DNA of 64,000 nucleotides, taken from positions 802,754-866,753 of the forward strand of contig NZ_QBFD01000015.1 in the NCBI RefSeq assembly GCF_003335585.1, written 5' to 3'. Source of the DNA: Sulfitobacter sp. DFL-14 (GTDB lineage Bacteria > Pseudomonadota > Alphaproteobacteria > Rhodobacterales > Rhodobacteraceae). Of the stretch, positions 26,921 through 35,056 are shown one piece after another (the stretch's first letter is position 1; the number at the start of each line of letters is the position of its first letter). A program made the translations under genes and the position numbers. The notes beneath the pieces were generated by a model. The model saw nothing but the letters and a program-made list of their open reading frames with translations, ran no database searches and was not told the DNA's origin.

Positions 26921-27514
26921 ATGCATGCCCTGATCGTAATCGACGTACAGAAGGATTTTTGCCCGGGCGGCGCGCTTGCGGTGCCCGAAGGTGATCTGAT
27001 CGTGCCGGGCATTACCGATCTGATGGCAGAATTCGACGCGGTTGTTCTGACCCAGGATTGGCACCCGGCGGGGCATTCCTCCTTTGCCAGCGCGCACGAG
27101 GGGCGCGCGCCCTACGACATGATGGATATGCCCTATGGTCCGCAGGTCCTCTGGCCCGACCACTGCATTCAGGGCAGCCTGGGGGCGCAGTTCCACGAGG
27201 GGCTTGCCCAGGACCGCGCAGACCTGATCATCCGCAAGGGCTATAACCCGGTGATCGACAGCTATTCGGCGTTTTTCGAGAATGACCACACCACCCCCAC
27301 CGGGCTGGAAGGCTATCTGCGCACCCGCGGCATCGACAGGCTGACCATGGTGGGGCTGGCGCTGGATTTCTGCGTCAACTTTTCGGCTGTTGATGCGGCG
27401 AAACTGGGCTTTGCAGTGACGGTGCGGCAGGACCTGTGCCGCGCGATTGATCTGAACGGTTCGCTGGAGGCTGCCCGGGCCGGTATGGCCGCCAGCGGCG
27501 TGCAATTGGCCTGA
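26921..27514 (+). CDS. pncA: Nicotinamidase PncA
   Basis: Hydrolyses nicotinamide to nicotinate for NAD salvage. The 197-residue isochorismatase-fold protein has the catalytic triad Asp8, Lys106 and Cys151 (in VGLALDFCVNFS) and metal ligands in TQDWHPAGHSSF. An ATG at 26852 would add a poor N-terminus, so ATG 26921 is chosen. pncB, encoding the next enzyme of the pathway, is 1.5 kb downstream on the same strand but in a separate unit. Confidence 0.95.
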   Translation: MHALIVIDVQKDFCPGGALAVPEGDLIVPGITDLMAEFDAVVLTQDWHPAGHSSFASAHEGRAPYDMMDMPYGPQVLWPDHCIQGSLGAQFHEGLAQDRADLIIRKGYNPVIDSYSAFFENDHTTPTGLEGYLRTRGIDRLTMVGLALDFCVNFSAVDAAKLGFAVTVRQDLCRAIDLNGSLEAARAGMAASGVQLA

Positions 27515-27516
27515 AC

Positions 27517-28164
27517 CTAATTCAGCGGGCTTTCTGTCTGTGCCAGGTCAAGCAAGCCCAGTGCTTCCAGCCCGCCCAGTGTCGAATCGACTGCCACGGT
27601 GGCCAGGACAATGCCCATGACCCGGCTGATCACGCTTGACCCGGTAGTGCCGATCAGGCGGCCGATCCTGGAGGCCAGCAGCAAAAGCACCAGTGTCAGC
27701 AGCAGCACGAGCACCAGCAACCCGCCGGTGATCGCCTGATCAACCACGGGGTTGGTATGATTGTCGGTCAGGATCACGATCGCCAGCATGGCACCGGGCG
27801 AGGCGATCGAGGGCATCGCCAGAGGAAAGACTGCACCTGCCAGGTGATCGCGTTCGGCGCTTGCGACCTCCTTTTCGGGTTTGCTGTCGCCAAAGATCAT
27901 GGTCATTGCAAAGAGGAACAGGACCATCCCACCCGCGACCTGGAATGATCCCAGCCGCAGCCCCAGGGATTCCAGCAGGAACTGGCCGCCAATGAGAAAG
28001 GCCAGCAACACGGCCCCGGCCACAAGCACCGCCCGCAGGGCGAAACTGCGGTGCAACTGCTTGGGAACATGGGCAGTCGCATAGAGGAATATCGGAATGC
28101 TTCCGATGGGGTCGATGACCACCACCAGCGTAATGAATTCACGGATCAGGTTCTGCCAGTCCAT
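27517..28164 (-). CDS. MarC family integral membrane protein
   Basis: A 215-residue polytopic protein of the MarC/UPF0056 family with six membrane segments. It has the conserved N-terminal VVVIDPIGSIPIFL and the central LAMPSIASPGAMLAIVIL. Its function is not established; the family was once linked to multiple antibiotic resistance without good support. It converges on pncA with a 2-bp gap. Confidence 0.88.
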   Translation of the reverse strand: MDWQNLIREFITLVVVIDPIGSIPIFLYATAHVPKQLHRSFALRAVLVAGAVLLAFLIGGQFLLESLGLRLGSFQVAGGMVLFLFAMTMIFGDSKPEKEVASAERDHLAGAVFPLAMPSIASPGAMLAIVILTDNHTNPVVDQAITGGLLVLVLLLTLVLLLLASRIGRLIGTTGSSVISRVMGIVLATVAVDSTLGGLEALGLLDLAQTESPLN

Positions 28165-28256
28165 CGGGGCGGCTATCTTTCGGGGCTGAATGTCGGGCGT
28201 TGCCCTACATTATCTGGATTGAACGGCGGGTGAAACGCCAAAGCGATCCGTCAGGG

Positions 28257-28928
28257 CTAAAGGCCTTCGAAGATTGGCTTTCCCTTGGCAAAGATGCCCC
28301 GGACAAGGCGCAGTTTGCCTGCAATCTGCGCCCGGTCCCTGAACTGGTCGTTGGACACCACGGGCATGTTGTTTTCCCTGGCGTATTTCAGCAGGAAAGC
28401 ATCCGCTTCCGTCCCGGCGGGGCAGACCATCACCCGGTTCTGCGGCAGGCCCAGTGCCTTGGCAAAATCCTTTTCCGTCAGGCTCTTGTCCTTCAGGTGG
28501 TGGCGCGATGAGGCATCAAGAAAAACCACAGGTGCATATTTGCGTTTCAGCAGGGCGCTGACGACCAGCCGCAGGCTGGCCAGTTCCGCCACCTCACCAT
28601 CCCAGTAGAGGACATTGGTGCCGTCGATCACGATGTCCTTGCGGTCACTGGCGGCGACAGTTTCGCTGGGCGGGGCGACAGGCGCGGGCGGGCGGCCCAG
28701 CCGCGACAGGGCAACAGCGCCCAGCACCAGCACGGCGGCACCGCCCCAGCCCCATGCATTTGCCGCGATGAACGGATAGGACAGCGACAAAAGCGCCGCC
28801 AGCGCGGCTGTGCCCAGCAAGGTCCGCCAAAGCGCTGTGGCCAGGCAGCGGACATAACCAAAAGCGGCCAGCGCCAGGACAACGGGGGTCAGGATCTGCA
28901 ATGGTGTGAGGCTTGCAAGCACATCCAT
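28257..28928 (-). CDS. Membrane-tethered NYN-domain ribonuclease
   Basis: A 223-residue protein. Three hydrophobic segments (about 10-27, 35-55 and 60-75) are followed by a C-terminal NYN/PIN-like domain similar to the Zc3h12a RNase family: IVIDGTNVLYW (Asp102), VVFLDASSRHH (Asp138), GTEADAFLLKYA (Asp176) and VVSNDQFRDR (Asp194). These four acidic residues are the expected metal-binding set, so RNase activity near the membrane is likely. Its substrate is unknown. It is divergent from pncB. Confidence 0.75.
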   Translation of the reverse strand: MDVLASLTPLQILTPVVLALAAFGYVRCLATALWRTLLGTAALAALLSLSYPFIAANAWGWGGAAVLVLGAVALSRLGRPPAPVAPPSETVAASDRKDIVIDGTNVLYWDGEVAELASLRLVVSALLKRKYAPVVFLDASSRHHLKDKSLTEKDFAKALGLPQNRVMVCPAGTEADAFLLKYARENNMPVVSNDQFRDRAQIAGKLRLVRGIFAKGKPIFEGL

Positions 28929-29006
28929 GTTTCAATCCTTACCTTTAGCCTTGCCCCTGTCCTGCAGTCTTTGCCACAAGGGTGCGGAAGTTCTGAGGAA
29001 TAACTG

Positions 29007-30299
29007 ATGGTCGATATCGCAACCCGCGTCTGGAATCACAAGTGGAAGATCGACCCGATCGTCCGGTCCCTGATCGACATGGATTTCTACAAGCTGTTGA
29101 TGTGTCAGTCCATTTTCCGCAACAAACCGGATACCGAGGTCACGTTCTCGCTGATCAACCGGTCTGACCACGTGCCCCTGGCCAAGCTGATTGACGAGGG
29201 CGAGCTGCGCGAGCAGCTGGACCATATCCGCTCGCTCAGCCTCAGCCGGGGTGAAAGCACCTGGCTGCGGGGCAATACCTTTTACGGCAAGCGTCAGATG
29301 TTCCGGCCCGATTTCATGGAATGGTTCGAGGGGCTGCGCCTGCCACCCTACCACCTTGAGCGGCGAGGCGACCAATATGAGCTGACCTTCGAAGGCAAAT
29401 GGCACGAGGTCATGCTGTGGGAAATTCCCGCGCTGGCGGTGCTGATGGAACTGCGGGGCCGGGCGGTGCTGGACACGATGGGCCGGTTCGAACTGCAGGT
29501 GCTCTATGCCCGCGCGATGACCCGTGTCTGGGAAAAGATCGCTGTCCTGCGCGAGATCCCCGACCTCTCCGTGGCCGATTTCGGCACCCGCAGGCGGCAC
29601 AGCTACCTCTGGCAGGACTGGTGTGTTCAGGCGATGCAGGAAGGCCTGGGCAAGGCCTTTACCGGGACCTCGAACTGCAAGATCGCGATGAGCCGCGAGC
29701 TGGAGGCGATCGGGACAAATGCGCATGAGTTGCCAATGGTTTACGCCGCATTGGCCGAGGATGACGCCGCGCTGGCACAGGCCCCCTACGAGGTGTTGTC
29801 GGACTGGCACGAGGAGCATGACGGGAACCTGCGGATCATCCTGCCGGACACCTATGGCACCAAGGGTTTCCTCGACAATGCGCCGGACTGGCTTGCCGGC
29901 TGGACAGGCATTCGCGTGGACAGCGGCGACCCGGTCAAGGCCGCGCAGATTGCCATCGACTGGTGGAAGTCGCGGGGCGAGGATCCTACACAGAAACGGG
30001 TGATCTTCAGCGATGGTCTGGATGTGGACAAGATACGGGAACTGCACGGAAAATTCGCCGGGAAGGTGAATGTCTCCTTCGGTTGGGGCACATTGCTGAC
30101 CAATGATTTCAGGGGCCTGGTGAAAGATGATGCGCTGGCCCCTTTCTCGCTGGTGTGCAAGGCCGTGGCGGCCAATGGCAGGCCGACGGTGAAGCTGTCG
30201 GACAATCCCAACAAGGCGATGGGCCCGGCCGAGGAGATCGAGCGCTACAAGCGGGTGTTCGGGGTTGGCGCACAGGACCGCCAGGAGGTTGTGGTCTAG
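29007..30299 (+). CDS. pncB: Nicotinate phosphoribosyltransferase PncB
   Basis: Converts nicotinate plus PRPP (with ATP) to nicotinate mononucleotide in the Preiss-Handler pathway. It is 430 residues. Conserved segments include the N-terminal LIDMDFYKLLMCQ, the central FTGTSNCKIAMSRELEAIGTN-type loop (shown here in part) and the phosphoribosyl-binding VDSGDPVKAA and VIFSDGLDVDKI. It pairs functionally with pncA upstream. Confidence 0.96.
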   Translation: MVDIATRVWNHKWKIDPIVRSLIDMDFYKLLMCQSIFRNKPDTEVTFSLINRSDHVPLAKLIDEGELREQLDHIRSLSLSRGESTWLRGNTFYGKRQMFRPDFMEWFEGLRLPPYHLERRGDQYELTFEGKWHEVMLWEIPALAVLMELRGRAVLDTMGRFELQVLYARAMTRVWEKIAVLREIPDLSVADFGTRRRHSYLWQDWCVQAMQEGLGKAFTGTSNCKIAMSRELEAIGTNAHELPMVYAALAEDDAALAQAPYEVLSDWHEEHDGNLRIILPDTYGTKGFLDNAPDWLAGWTGIRVDSGDPVKAAQIAIDWWKSRGEDPTQKRVIFSDGLDVDKIRELHGKFAGKVNVSFGWGTLLTNDFRGLVKDDALAPFSLVCKAVAANGRPTVKLSDNPNKAMGPAEEIERYKRVFGVGAQDRQEVVV

Positions 30300-30511
30300 A
30301 GCGCGCGCAACGGCGCCGGCCGATGGTCGCAGTACATGGGCGAATCATTGGTTAATTGCCCTGTTTCAAGTGGTTTTGCCGGTATTATTCCCGTACACAA
30401 CCTGTGCACCGTTTTGCGGACCGGAGGCTGGTTTACGGGGCGAACGGCGGGAAGTGTTAACAGCCCGTGAACATTCTGGAGCGTCGCTGCGGCGGGTTGT
30501 CCCGGGCTCAC

Positions 30512-31417
30512 CTACTTCGGCGTGGTCACCTCGCGCCCTGCCGCGTTCATCTGCCGTTCCCGCCAGATGATCAGCAATCCGCCACCGGCCAGCAGCAGCG
30601 CGCCGGGGAACAGCTCGGACCAGGGCGCTTCGCCGTAGAACAGCCAGCCCAGGACAAAGGCCAGCGGGATTCCGAAATAGCTGAACGGGGCAAGATTGCT
30701 CTGTTCGGTCATGCGGTAGGCCGTCACCAGCACCAGCACGGCAAAACCGCCGAGCCCGCCCATCGCCACAATCCACAGCAGGTCCGTGCCGTCCTGCATT
30801 GGCGTGAAACCGCCCGTGGCCAGCGTCAGCACCAGCGCCCCAAGTGTCGCGACGCCGGTGGAATACAGGTTGATCAGGGCTGTTGGCGGGCCGTCGTCCA
30901 TCATCCGGGCGGTGACGGCGGTCAGCGCATAACAGAGCGCCGCGCCCAGCGGCAGCAGGGCCGCCAGCGAAAAGCTGTCCCGGCCCGGGCCCACGATCAT
31001 CACCACCCCGGCAAAGCCGACCAGCACCGCGGCCCAGCGCACCAGCCCGACCTTTTCGCCCAGCAGGGGCACGGCAAGTGCGGTGACAAAGACCGCGTTG
31101 GAATAGGAGATGGTGGAGGCGGTGGCAAAGGTCAGGATGCCCAGCGACAGGTAAAAGAAATACTGCGCGAAGGTCAGTATCAGCCCGCGCAGCAGGGCCA
31201 GTTTCCATTGCCGCATGTGCAGGCTGCGGCCTTTGGCGTGCCAGTCCCGGGAGGTCCACAGGACCAGAAGTGCCGGGATCAGCCCCACCAGGTTGCGGTA
31301 GGCCGAAAGTTCGGCGGCCCCGTAGCTGCCGGAGAGGTGTTTGATGATCAGCCCCATGCCATCGAACAACAGGAGCGCAAGCAGCGAATAGAGAATCGCA
31401 AGGGTGGTTCGGCTCAC
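30512..31417 (-). CDS. EamA family (DMT) transporter
   Basis: A 301-residue protein with ten membrane segments in two EamA repeats (DMT superfamily). Repeat 1 contains LAVPLLGEKVGLVRWAAVLVGFAGV and repeat 2 ends GWLFYGEAPWSELFPGALLLAGG, both shown only in part of the family pattern. These exporters usually handle metabolites or amino acids. The substrate cannot be told here. It is separated from pncB by 212 bp with no recognisable gene. Confidence 0.88.
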   Translation of the reverse strand: MSRTTLAILYSLLALLLFDGMGLIIKHLSGSYGAAELSAYRNLVGLIPALLVLWTSRDWHAKGRSLHMRQWKLALLRGLILTFAQYFFYLSLGILTFATASTISYSNAVFVTALAVPLLGEKVGLVRWAAVLVGFAGVVMIVGPGRDSFSLAALLPLGAALCYALTAVTARMMDDGPPTALINLYSTGVATLGALVLTLATGGFTPMQDGTDLLWIVAMGGLGGFAVLVLVTAYRMTEQSNLAPFSYFGIPLAFVLGWLFYGEAPWSELFPGALLLAGGGLLIIWRERQMNAAGREVTTPK

Positions 31418-31839
31418 TCGGCGAAGGCTCCTGTCAGAGGGGGAGGGTTGTCCGCCTGTTATGGGCCGCGGGGCAGAGCAGGGCCAGAGGAAATTGAATC
31501 GTCAAGGTCGGGCAAGGGCAGTGTCGCCCACCCCGGGCAGGCGCTGGCCCGGCTTGCACCTTATGTCACGCCGGGCCCGATCCCGCCGTTCGCTGCATTT
31601 TCACGAATGACCGCTGAGCTTCTGCCGCGTGCTACGGAGGTAGCGACGCGCACCGGGTCGGCAATATGACACAAAGTCGGGTTTGGCCGGGCATTTGACA
31701 GGCGGGCCTCCGCCCGAACCGGCGAACCGGGGCCGGCATTTCAGGTCAGCGCGGGACTCTGTTGCGGGCAAGCGCATTCGGCGCATGAGTTGTCGTGAAT
31801 GAGCCTTGCCTTGGCTGGGGCGAAGTGCAACATTGGGCT
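31418..31839. other. Intergenic stretch ahead of the cobalamin riboswitch
   Basis: About 420 bp between the EamA gene and the riboswitch. No convincing gene is present. A small GC hairpin (GGCGG-GCC-TCCGCC) lies near 31698. The promoter of the cobalamin operon must lie in the last part, but no clear -35/-10 pair could be chosen. Confidence 0.4.
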
Positions 31840-32035
31840 TGCTTGGTGTTCCCGCAAGCGCCCCTTTGGGTGTGGAACCGAACAGGGAATTCCGTAAGGG
31901 CCGCACAGCCTGAAACGGAAGCCGCCCCCGCGACTGTAAGCGGAGAGTCTGTGCCCAACGTGCCACTTGACCATTCGGTCGGGGAAGGCGGGCAAAGGCA
32001 TCGACCCGTGAGCCAGGAGACCTGCCAGGCGTGAG
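31840..32035 (+). promoter_or_regulatory. Cobalamin (AdoCbl) riboswitch
   Basis: The conserved core elements occur in order: GGTGTTCCCGCAAGCG at the 5' side, GGGAAT, GCCGCCCCCGCGACTGTAAG, AGTCTG, GCCAC (31962-31966), GGGAAGGCGGG, and the B12 box AGCCAGGAGACCTGCC (32011-32026). It ends about 44 nt before cbtB. In this class, cobalamin binding lowers expression, usually by sequestering the downstream ribosome-binding site. It should control cbtB, cbtA and the following genes by product feedback. Confidence 0.95.
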
Positions 32036-32078
32036 AAACTTGAAACAGGTCGTCGGGTGTGACGGCAAGGAGAAGACC

Positions 32079-32246
32079 ATGACTACAATGACTGCCAAGT
32101 CGCAGACCGCCAGCCGCTTTGTTCCCGCGATCTTTGCCGCCGTTCTGGGCCTTGCCCTGATCACGCTGACCGGGCACGTTCAGGCCGCCGCGTTGCATGA
32201 TGCCGCGCATGATGTGCGCCATGCCACAGGTTTCCCCTGCCACTGA
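32079..32246 (+). CDS. cbtB: CbtB cobalt transporter subunit
   Basis: A 55-residue protein with one membrane segment (FAAVLGLALITLTGHV) and the diagnostic His-rich C-terminus HDAAHDVRHATGFPCH, a likely cobalt-binding site. ATG 32079 has AAGGAG seven bases ahead. CbtB with CbtA is a predicted cobalt transporter that is nearly always under a B12 riboswitch, as here. Confidence 0.93.
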   Translation: MTTMTAKSQTASRFVPAIFAAVLGLALITLTGHVQAAALHDAAHDVRHATGFPCH

Positions 32247-32314
32247 CCCCTATGGGCCATCGGGATCAGGTCTGAGCCGCGTCAAAGCAGGCGGTGACCC
32301 CGTTCCCCTGGTAA

Positions 32315-32419
32315 ACAACGCAGCGCGTTCCGGTCAAAGACCTTTATCAGCTTGAGGCGCTGCCGATTTTCGGCGGCGTGTTTGTGTTGATTGGTGTCGG
32401 CGCCGGTGCGTTGCCATGA
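32315..32419 (+). other. Start-less coding-like frame between cbtB and cbtA
   Basis: An open frame of 34 codons, beginning just after an in-frame TAA and stopping at TGA 32417-32419. It encodes a membrane-like stretch (LYQLEALPIFGGVFVLIGVG) but has no ATG, GTG or TTG start near its 5' end. It may be a gene remnant or chance. The rest of the 191-bp cbtB-cbtA gap shows nothing clear. Confidence 0.2.
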
Positions 32420-32437
32420 AAGCAAGAGGATATCGTT

Positions 32438-33130
32438 ATGACTTCACGGTTTTTGGTTTCCGCCCTTTTTGCAGGGGCTTTGGCGGGTGTGATCATCGGC
32501 CTGCTGCAACTGGTATTTGTGCAGCCTGTGCTGCTGCATGCGGAGCTTTATGAAAGCGGGGAGCTGGTGCATTTCGGCGCAGAGGCGGTCAGCGCCCATC
32601 CCGCCTTGCCCGGTTTCGACCTGATGCGCGACGGGTTGAGCGTGATTTTCACCATGCTGACCTATACCGGTTATGCGCTGATCCTGGTTGCGGCGATGAG
32701 CTTTGGCGAGGATCGCGGTGCGCGGATCGACGGGCGCTGGGGTATCCTGTGGGGCGTGGCCGGTTTCGTCGCCTTTCATCTGGCCCCCGGATTTACGCTT
32801 GCCCCGGAAGTGCCTGGCGTGGCTGCAGCCGATGTGGCCCTGCGGCAGGTCTGGTGGTTTGCGACGGCGATTGCGGCCTGTGTGGCGCTCTGGCTGCTGG
32901 CCTTTGGCCAGAACTGGGCGGCCTGGGGGGCGGCGGCGCTGTTGCTGGCCGCACCGCATCTGATCGGCGCGCCGGAGCCCGAGACCTTTACCGGTCCTGT
33001 CCCGACCGAGATCGGCGCGCTGTTCGCGGCGCGTGCGCTGGGCGTCGGTCTGGCGGCCTGGGTGTTGCTCGGCTGCTTTGCGGGCTATTTCTGGCAGCGC
33101 GAAGGGGAGCATGCCGCCCAGGCGGCGTGA
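32438..33130 (+). CDS. cbtA: CbtA cobalt transporter subunit
   Basis: A 230-residue protein with about five to six membrane segments. The N-terminus (LVSALFAGALAGVIIGLLQ) and the central LILVAAMSFGEDRG are typical of the CbtA family, the main membrane subunit of the predicted cobalt uptake system. The ATG is preceded by AAGAGGA. It lies downstream of the riboswitch and cbtB, and upstream of the cobalt-handling gene cobW. Confidence 0.93.
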   Translation: MTSRFLVSALFAGALAGVIIGLLQLVFVQPVLLHAELYESGELVHFGAEAVSAHPALPGFDLMRDGLSVIFTMLTYTGYALILVAAMSFGEDRGARIDGRWGILWGVAGFVAFHLAPGFTLAPEVPGVAAADVALRQVWWFATAIAACVALWLLAFGQNWAAWGAAALLLAAPHLIGAPEPETFTGPVPTEIGALFAARALGVGLAAWVLLGCFAGYFWQREGEHAAQAA

Positions 33131-33137
33131 GGGTGTG

Positions 33138-33650
33138 ATGGGCAGAACGCTTGCGCTTTTCGTCATCGGCCTTGTCTTCGGAGGCGGTCTCGGCTTTGCC
33201 TTTGCGGCGGGCAACGGGATCACCTTTGACGGGCATGATCATGGGGATGCGGCCCAGCATGGCGGGATGGATCACGGGGGCATGACTGCCGGCGGGATGG
33301 ATCATGCCAAGATGCACGAGACGCCGATTGCGGTCCCGGCCGATGCCGCGCCCGAAATTCAGATCATGGTCAGCCCGGACCCGATGGCGGGCTATAACCT
33401 GCATGTCATGGTCGATAATTTCGAGTTTTCGCCGCAGAACGCCAGCCTGCCCCATCAACCGGGGCAGGGCCATGCGCATGTCTATGCGAACGGTGTCAAG
33501 CTGGCCCGGATCTATGGCCCCTGGATGCATCTGGATGGCCTGCCAAAGGGCCAGGTGGAGATCGAGGTGACCCTGAACAGCAACGATCATCATCCGCTTG
33601 AGGTGGAGGGCACGCCGGTAACGGCCCGGGCCGTGGTGGAGGTGGAATGA
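33138..33650 (+). CDS. Exported His/Met-rich cupredoxin-like protein, function unknown
   Basis: A 170-residue protein with a membrane or signal segment (LALFVIGLVFGGGLGFAFA), then a His/Met/Asp-rich run (about 32-60, with repeated GGMDHGGMTAGG-like blocks), then a beta-rich domain that keeps HAHVYANGVKLARIYGPWMH and ends NDHHPLEVEGTP. The composition suggests a periplasmic metal-binding domain, perhaps a cobalt or copper buffer. It follows cbtA by 7 bp and couples to the DUF1636 gene (ATGA). No named family is recognised. Confidence 0.6.
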   Translation: MGRTLALFVIGLVFGGGLGFAFAAGNGITFDGHDHGDAAQHGGMDHGGMTAGGMDHAKMHETPIAVPADAAPEIQIMVSPDPMAGYNLHVMVDNFEFSPQNASLPHQPGQGHAHVYANGVKLARIYGPWMHLDGLPKGQVEIEVTLNSNDHHPLEVEGTPVTARAVVEVE

Positions 33651-34021
33651 CCGCAACGCTTTATGTCTGCACCACCTGCCGCGCGGGTGAGGTGCTGGAA
33701 GAGGATGCGCCCCGGCCCGGCGCGCTGCTGCACAGCGCATTGACCGAAGCGGGGGCACCTGACGCGGTCGAGATCGTCGGGGTGGCCTGTCTGTCCGCCT
33801 GTTCGCAGGGGGCAGCGGTGGCGCTGTCGGAGCCGGGCAAATGGACCTATGTCTATGGCCGTCTGACCCCGGCGGATGCCCCCGATATCCTGGCCGGTGC
33901 CGCTGCCTATGCCGCAAGTGCCGACGGGCTGGTGCCCTGGCGCGAGCGCCCCGTGATTTTCCGCAAGCAGAGCCTTGCGCGTGTTCCCCCCTTTACCCTG
34001 CCTTTGGAGGCTGCCGAATGA
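33647..34021 (+). CDS. DUF1636 family [2Fe-2S]-type protein (first copy)
   Basis: A 124-residue thioredoxin-fold protein with the DUF1636 pattern: an N-terminal CTTC (about residues 8-11) and a CLSAC motif (about 46-50), four Cys as in [2Fe-2S] thioredoxin-like ferredoxins. The C-terminal arginine/proline tail VPWRERPVIFRKQSLARVPP is conserved in these proteins. They are found almost only in cobalamin loci, and their role is not known. It is translationally coupled to both neighbours. Confidence 0.85.
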   Translation: MTATLYVCTTCRAGEVLEEDAPRPGALLHSALTEAGAPDAVEIVGVACLSACSQGAAVALSEPGKWTYVYGRLTPADAPDILAGAAAYAASADGLVPWRERPVIFRKQSLARVPPFTLPLEAAE

Positions 34022-35052
34022 ATGACCTGAGCAAAATTCCCGTGACCGTGATCACCGGGTTTCTGGGCGCTGGCAAGACCACGCTGATCCGCCATCTGAT
34101 GACCAATTCGGGCGGGCGGCGGCTGGCTGTTCTGGTGAACGAGTTCGGGACCGTGGGGGTGGATGGCGACATCCTGAAATCCTGCGCGATCCCCGATTGC
34201 CCGGCAGAGAACATCGTGGAACTGGCCAATGGCTGCATCTGCTGCACGGTGGCGGATGATTTCATCCCCACCATCGAGGCGCTGATGGCGCTGCCCACGC
34301 GGCCCGATCACATCCTGATCGAAACCTCAGGTCTGGCGCTGCCGAAACCGCTGCTCAAGGCTTTCGACTGGCCCGCGATCCGTTCGAAGATCACGGTGGA
34401 CGGGGTGATTGCCCTGGCCGATGCCGAAGCTGTGGCGGCGGGTCGTTTCGCCCCTGACGAGGCGGCGGTGGATGCGCAGAGGCTGGCCGATGACAGCCTG
34501 GATCACGAGACCCCGCTGTCCGAAGTTTTCGAGGATCAGATTGCCTGTGCGGATATCATCCTGATGTCCAAGGCCGATCTGGCCGGTGAGGAAGGCCTCG
34601 CCACGGCGCGCCGGATCATCGAGGCGGAAAGCCCCCGCCCGATCCGCATCCTGCCGATGACCGAAGGGGTGATCGACCCCAAGGTGGTGCTGGGCCTGAA
34701 TGCCGCGGCCGAGGACGATCTGGCGGCCCGCCCGTCGCATCATGACGGGGCGGATGACCACGAGCATGATGATTTCGAGACCATTGTGGTGCCGATGCCC
34801 GAGGTCGAGGATGTGAACGCGCTGGTCGCGGCCATCGAAAGGCTGGCAACCGAACAGCACATCCTGCGGGTCAAGGGCTATGTCGCGGTGGCGGGCAAAC
34901 CGATGCGCCTGCTGGTTCAGGCCGTGGGTGCGCGGGTGCGGCAGCAGTTCGACCGCCCCTGGGGCGCGGATGCGCGGCAGGGCCACCTGGTGGTGATCGC
35001 GGAGCACGACCACATCGACACCGCTGCCATCCGGGGTGTTCTGGGGGCCTGA
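34018..35052 (+). CDS. cobW: CobW metal-trafficking GTPase
   Basis: COG0523 GTPase of 344 residues that supplies cobalt for the aerobic pathway. Walker A is GFLGAGKTT at the N-terminus. The metal-binding motif is CICC in LANGCICCTVADD, and the guanine-specificity motif is SKAD in ILMSKADL. A His/Asp-rich loop (HHDGADDHEHDD) lies near residue 240, and a CobW-C domain ends the protein. ATG 34018 overlaps the previous stop. It precedes cobN, whose complex inserts cobalt. Confidence 0.96.
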   Translation: MNDLSKIPVTVITGFLGAGKTTLIRHLMTNSGGRRLAVLVNEFGTVGVDGDILKSCAIPDCPAENIVELANGCICCTVADDFIPTIEALMALPTRPDHILIETSGLALPKPLLKAFDWPAIRSKITVDGVIALADAEAVAAGRFAPDEAAVDAQRLADDSLDHETPLSEVFEDQIACADIILMSKADLAGEEGLATARRIIEAESPRPIRILPMTEGVIDPKVVLGLNAAAEDDLAARPSHHDGADDHEHDDFETIVVPMPEVEDVNALVAAIERLATEQHILRVKGYVAVAGKPMRLLVQAVGARVRQQFDRPWGADARQGHLVVIAEHDHIDTAAIRGVLGA

Positions 35053-35056
35053 CACC

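Noticed and set aside
30300-30511. Gap between pncB and the EamA gene
   Set aside because: Checked for small genes, riboswitches and terminators. Nothing could be supported.
31601-32164. A 187-codon minus-strand frame
   Set aside because: It runs antisense through the cobalamin riboswitch, which explains the conserved sequence there.
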